In this document: positions 59,751 to 64,000 of the stretch, piece by piece
Layout of the letters: every line of letters begins with the position of its first letter
Position numbering within the stretch: position 1 is the stretch's first letter
Assembly: GCA_951799425.1 (NCBI GenBank)
Contig: OX637402.1
Location: forward strand, 6,848,001-6,912,000
Length of the DNA: 64,000 nt
From: Ilex aquifolium
Lineage: Eukaryota > Streptophyta > Magnoliopsida > Aquifoliales > Aquifoliaceae
Reading direction: 5' to 3'
Notes under the pieces: model-generated
Seen by the model: only the letters and a program-made list of their open reading frames with translations
Database searches by the model: none
What the model was told of the DNA's origin: nothing
Program-made: the position numbers and the translations under genes

Positions 59751-60973
59751 TCAAGTAGCGAACAAATATGGATACTTCTCCCGCATTTCTTGCTCCGGTT
59801 CCCATGTAGCTTCCTCCACTCCATGGTGTTGCCACCGAACCTTTACCAATCTAATAACTTTGTTGCGAAGAACTTTTTCCTTGGTGTCGAGAATTTCTAC
59901 CGGTTGTTCTTCGTAGGTTGCTCCGTCTTGGATTTCAATCTCCTCCAAGTTCACGACTGGAGTTGCATCCGAGTGACACCTTCTCAACATCGACACGTGG
60001 AACACGTCATGTACTCCGGATAGCTGGGCTGGTAGTCGAAGTTGGTATGCCACCTTGCCTATCGCTTTGATTATCTCAAACGGTCCGGTATATCTTGGCG
60101 CTAGCTTCCCCTTCTTGCCGAATCGAAACACGCCCTTCTTGGGTGACACCTTGAGAAATACGTAGTCTCCCACCTTGAATTCTAAGGGTCTTCGTCTGTG
60201 GTCCGCATAGCTCTTCTGTCTACTTTGCGCCGTCCGTAGCCTCTCTCGGATGAGTTGAATCTTCTCCGTAGTTTCTCGAACAATGTCCGGTCCCAACAAA
60301 CTACTCTCACCGGCTTCTAACCAACACGTCGGTGATCGGCATGGTCTTCCATACAATGCTTCATACGGTGCCATCCCAATACTTTCCTGATAGCTGTTGT
60401 TGTAAGCAAACTCCACCAACGGTAAGTGGTCGCTCCAACTCCCCTTGAGGTCCAACGCGCAAGTGCGTAACATATCCTCCACAATCTGGATCACCCTCTC
60501 GGATTGGCCATCCGTTTGGGGATGAAAAGCCGTACTGAAATGTAACTCCGTCCCCATCGCTTGTTGTAGACTCTGCCAGAATCTCGCCACAAACCTAGAG
60601 TCACGATCCGACACAATCGAGAGCGGAACGCCGTGTAATCTCACTATCTCACAGATATACAGCTGGCTCAAGGTCTCGAATGTATCTGTGGTCTTCATAC
60701 CCAAAAAGTGAGCGGACTTGGTGAGTCTATCCACAATGACCCACATTGCATTATGCCCACGCAACGTTCGTGGTAAACCCGACACGAAGTCCATGGTGAT
60801 GTGATCCCACTTCCACTCTGGAATAGGCAAAGACTGTAGGACTCCTCCTGGCCTTTGATGCTCAATCTTCACTTGTTGGCACACCGCACATTTTGCCACA
60901 TACTTGGCCACATCTCGCTTCATTCCCCTCCACCAGTATTGACGCTTCATGTCCCTATACATCTTTGTGCTAC
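59751..60973 (-). pseudogene. Tekay integrase with chromodomain, truncated
   Basis: Domains in order: zinc-binding Cys pair (CAVCQQVKIEHQRPGG), catalytic core (WKWDHITMDFVSGLP, VIVDRLTKSAHF, SIVSDRDSRF, FHPQTDGQSERVIQ), the C-terminal GPF/Y-like part (RYTGPFEIIKAIG, VHDVFHVSMLRRC) and a chromodomain (VRWQHHGVEEATWEPEQEM) that is thought to direct chromovirus integration to marked chromatin. The front of pol is missing because the element is cut at 60973. Confidence 0.92.
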
Positions 60974-61879
60974 TGATTCGCACTTTTTAGTGTGTCTGAA
61001 TTATATTATTATATTACACCCAAGTATAAGTGGTCAAATTGTAGTTTTCTCGGTTTTAAGTCCAAGTATCGATCCCACAGAGAGTTTTAGTAATTAGAGG
61101 TTAAAGATAAAATAAAAACAATAAAATAAAAATAAAGCAATAAAGAGGTTGTTTGGAGTAGTTTGATGTTTGAGAGCTTGTGGTGTGAGCTTAGTCTGTT
61201 CGAATAACTTAACTTAATTAAAAGACGGTATTAAATTGCAACAATAATGAAATGCGCAAGTAAGGTAGATTAATGACAGAAATATAAAAGATATCCTTCA
61301 GTTCAAGGATCCCACATGCGTTATATTGGTCGTATTATGGAATTGCTACCTCACATCAATTAACTTCCATTTTACTGGAAAGCTAACCGGCAGGTCTGAT
61401 GTATATAAACCATAACACAGCTGCTTCTCAAGCTACACTGGTGGTAATATATAGCACAGCTGCTTCTTAGCTTTCCAGTAAAATGGAAGTTAATTGATGT
61501 GAGGTAGCAATTCCATAATATGACCAATATAACGCATGTGGGATCCTTGAACTGAAGGATATCTTTTATATTTCTGTCATTAATCTACCTTACTTGCGCA
61601 TTTCATTATTGTTGCAATTTAATACCGTCTTTTAATTAAGTTAAGTTATTCGAACAGACTAAGCTCACACCACAAGCTCTCAAACATCAAACTACTCCAA
61701 ACAACCTCTTTATTGCTTTATTTTTATTTTATTGTTTTTATTTTATCTTTAACCTCTAATTACTAAAACTCTCTGTGGGATCGATACTTGGACTTAAAAC
61801 CGAGAAAACTACAATTTGACCACTTATACTTGGGTGTAATATAATAATATAATTCAGACACACTAAAAAGTGCGAATCA
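60974..61879. repeat. Near-perfect inverted repeat of Athila LTR ends
   Basis: Left arm 60974-61386 and right arm 61467-61879 are each 413 bases and are reverse complements with a single mismatch by my reading and no length difference. Each outer end is a true LTR terminus (GCGAATCA). The 80-base spacer contains more LTR sequence and a 13-base direct repeat, CACAGCTGCTTCT. The right arm continues into a primer site and gag, the left arm abuts the Tekay integrase. A transcript through it would form a long hairpin. Confidence 0.95.
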
Positions 61880-62732
61880 AGTTTTTGGCGCCGTTGCCGG
61901 GGAGTTAAGGTAATTGAAAAAAAAAATTAAAAAAAAATAATAATAAAAAAAAAAAAAATTATTTGTTTGTTTGTTATATATGTTTGTTTATTTTTAATAG
62001 TCTATGTCTGTTCATTCATCAGTAGGTTCTGTAAATCAGTCAACTCCTTCATCTTCCTCATCTTCTTCATCTGTATCTACACAAGAATCATTTAACTTAA
62101 GTATGGCTCAAAATGTACCTAGGGAGGAAGAGGCTAGAGAACAGGAAATAGTTCAAAATACTAGACCGTTAAGATAATATTTACATCCTACTAGAACTAA
62201 TGTTCCGTCATGTTTTGCTTTTCCAACAGATGCTCCAAATATTAATATCAAGCCAGGAACAATACAACTACTACCACAGTTCCATGGTTTGGAAGATGAA
62301 AATCCTTATGTTCATATGAAAGAATTTGAAGAAGTCTGTGGAACTTTGCAAGATAATTCCGAAATGATTAAATTAAAACTTTTTCCTTTTTCGTTAAAAG
62401 ATAAAGCTAAACTATGGCTTAACTCTTTAAGAGCAAATTCTATCACAAATTGGCAAGCTTTACAAACTGAGTTCTTTAAAAAGTTTTTTCCTGTGCATCG
62501 TACTAATGCATTAAGACGTAAAATAATGAATTTTTCTGTGAAAGAAGGTGAAACTTTTTATCAATGTTGGGAAAGATTTAAAGATCTTCTTCAAGCTTGT
62601 CCACATCATGCATTTGAAAACTGGACTTTAGTTGGTTTCTTTTATGATGCTCTTCCATCTGCAATGAGACAATTTGTTGAAATGATGGCTCAAGGAGAAT
62701 TTATGAGTAAAAATCCTGAAGAAGCATTTCAC
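61880..62732 (+). mobile_element. Athila internal fragment, copy C
   Basis: The primer site TTTTTGGCGCCGTTGCCGG follows the LTR end and is the cleanest in the window. Then comes an A-rich leader and gag (about 61990-62732): SVGSVNQSTPSS, FHGLEDENPYVHMKEF, LKLFPFSLKDKAKLWLNSL, FFPVHRTNALRRK, FYQCWERFKDLLQACPHH. It stops inside gag where Tekay LTR sequence begins. At least one break; it is younger looking than copies A and D. Confidence 0.88.
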
Positions 62733-64000
62733 CCAAATTCTCGCTAAAGTGTATTTTAAATCCGAGACACTTCCTAACTTCCAATACATCCATATTACCA
62801 CTCCCAATGTTTTTCGACCTTCCGGATTCAATGGAATCATTATTTTGACCTACAAACTTTTAGAAACTTGTCTAATCACCCTTTCCAAGTTTAAACATCT
62901 TCGACACGTAACTTCCCAATCAAATTGTCTCCATAGCATTTATTCCTACGGTTTATTCTTATGTCACTACATATATCTACAACTTTACAAATATTATTTA
63001 CTATATATATATATCTCTATAAATATATAAAAGAAAATTCGGGGTGTTACAATCCACCCCCCTTAAAGAAAGTTTCGTCCTCGAAACTTACCTCAAGTAG
63101 CGAACAAATATGGATACTTCTCCCGCATTTCTTGCTCCGGTTCCCATGTAGCTTCTTTCACCCCATGATGTCGCCACAAAACCTTCACGAGTCGGATGAC
63201 CTTGTTGCGGAGCACCTTTTCCTTGGCATCAAGAATCTCCACCGGTTGTTCTTCATATGTTGCTCCATCCTGAATTTCAATATCCTCCAAATCCACGACT
63301 GGAGTTGCATCCGATTGACACTTCCTCAACATCGACACGTGGAACACGTCATGTACCCCAGACAGCTGAGCTGGTAACCGCAACTGATACGCCGCTTTGC
63401 CCACAACCTTGATCACTTCAAATGGCCCAGTATATCTTGGCGCTAACTTCCCTTTCTTGTCGAATCGAAACACGCCCTTCTTGGGTGACACCTTGAGAAA
63501 TACATAGTCTCCCACCTTAAATTCTAATGGTCTTCGTCGGTGGTCCGCATAGCTCTTCTGTCTACTTTGCGCCGTCCGTAGCCTCTCTCGGATGAGTTTA
63601 ATCTTCTCCGTAGTTTCTCGAATAATGTCCGGTCCAAACAAACTCCTCTCGCCGGCTTCTAACCAACACGCCGGTGATCTGCATGGTCTTTCATACAAGG
63701 CTTCATACGGTGCCATCTCAATGCTTGCCTGATAGCTGTTGTTGTATGCAAATTCTACCAACGGCAAGTGATCACTCCAGCTTCCTTTGAAGTCCAACGC
63801 GCAAGCACGTAACATGTCTTCCACAATCTGTATCACCCTCTCGGATTGGCCATCCGTTTGGGGATGAAAAGTCGTACTGAGTGTAACTCTGTCCCCATCG
63901 CTTGTTGTAGACTTTTGCCAGAATCTCGCCACAAACCGAGAATCACGATCCGACACGATAGAAAGTGGAACTCCATGTAATCGCACAATCTCACGGATAT
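62733..64000 (-). mobile_element. Second Tekay 3' part, cut by window end
   Basis: A short piece of LTR start (62733-63051, TGTAACACCCCG at its right end), polypurine tract (63052-63072) and integrase with chromodomain (63093-64000, continuing beyond the window). It is clearly a different copy from 57611-60973, at around nine-tenths identity by eye. The integrase shows SIVSDRDSRF, FHPQTDGQSERVIQ, RYTGPFEVIKVVG and VLWRHHGVKEATWEPEQEM. At least one break. Confidence 0.88.

Larger units (their letters stand above)
57611..60973 (-). mobile_element. Del/Tekay chromovirus 3' part
   Basis: Minus-strand order: integrase with chromodomain (59751-60973), polypurine tract (59710-59730), 3' LTR (57611-59709). 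It entered the protease region of Athila copy II. The upstream part is replaced at 60974 by an Athila LTR. Within the visible part the integrase is continuous, so this fragment looks fairly young but truncated. Confidence 0.88.

Overview
The window reads as intergenic, repeat-saturated plant nuclear DNA. It is AT-rich and dominated by Ty3/gypsy LTR retrotransposons of three plant lineages: Athila, the Del/Tekay group of chromoviruses, and Tat. I found no convincing host gene, tRNA, rRNA or CRISPR array. Nearly every long reading frame is a retroelement gag, pro, pol or post-pol remnant, or lies in a non-coding repeat. The host is an angiosperm; I cannot name the species from the sequence.

Layout, left to right. 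1-1838: an Athila-type LTR on the minus strand, cut by the window edge. 1839-4001: a decayed LTR and a Tekay 5' fragment with two initiator-tRNA-type primer sites. 4002-4942: a post-pol reading frame running into an LTR. 4891-14841: a decayed Athila-type element (copy A, plus strand) with gag, pro, RT, RNase H, integrase and a small extra frame. 14842-19613: the 3' end of another Athila element, whose LTR is split by a clean solo LTR (16981-18859, duplication GTTAT). 19614-21876: two Tekay LTR pieces facing each other. 22264-23471 and 35387-35457: one GTGACTT minisatellite, split by a near-complete Athila element (copy B, 23472-35386, minus strand, duplication CTTCT). 35458-43467: a Tat-type gag-pro remnant with its 5' LTR, split by a Tekay solo LTR (40448-42843, duplication GGATT). 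43468-48880: Tekay debris, an Athila LTR plus gag (copy D), and a Tekay LTR. 48895-57610: a post-pol frame, a palindrome-rich leader and Athila copy II (minus strand), split by a Tekay solo LTR (53286-55576, duplication AAATC). 57611-64000: two Tekay 3' ends separated by a nearly perfect head-to-head LTR inverted repeat (60974-61879) and an Athila gag fragment.

The elements form an insertion stratigraphy. Old Athila and Tat copies and the minisatellite are the substrate; solo LTRs and copy B landed in them, leaving readable 5-bp duplications; the inverted repeat at 60974-61879 looks youngest, since I count one mismatch between 413-base arms.

The most unusual signal is a short palindrome module. 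Clusters of GTACCGGTAC occur in LTRs of both Athila and Tekay lineages, and once inside copy B just ahead of its post-pol frame. At the matching place ahead of the post-pol frame at 48895-49797 there is instead a cluster of a different palindrome, CGTTCGAACG. A second candidate is a small Lys/Arg/Cys-rich frame after integrase, alike in two independent Athila copies. All identities and copy numbers here were judged by eye.
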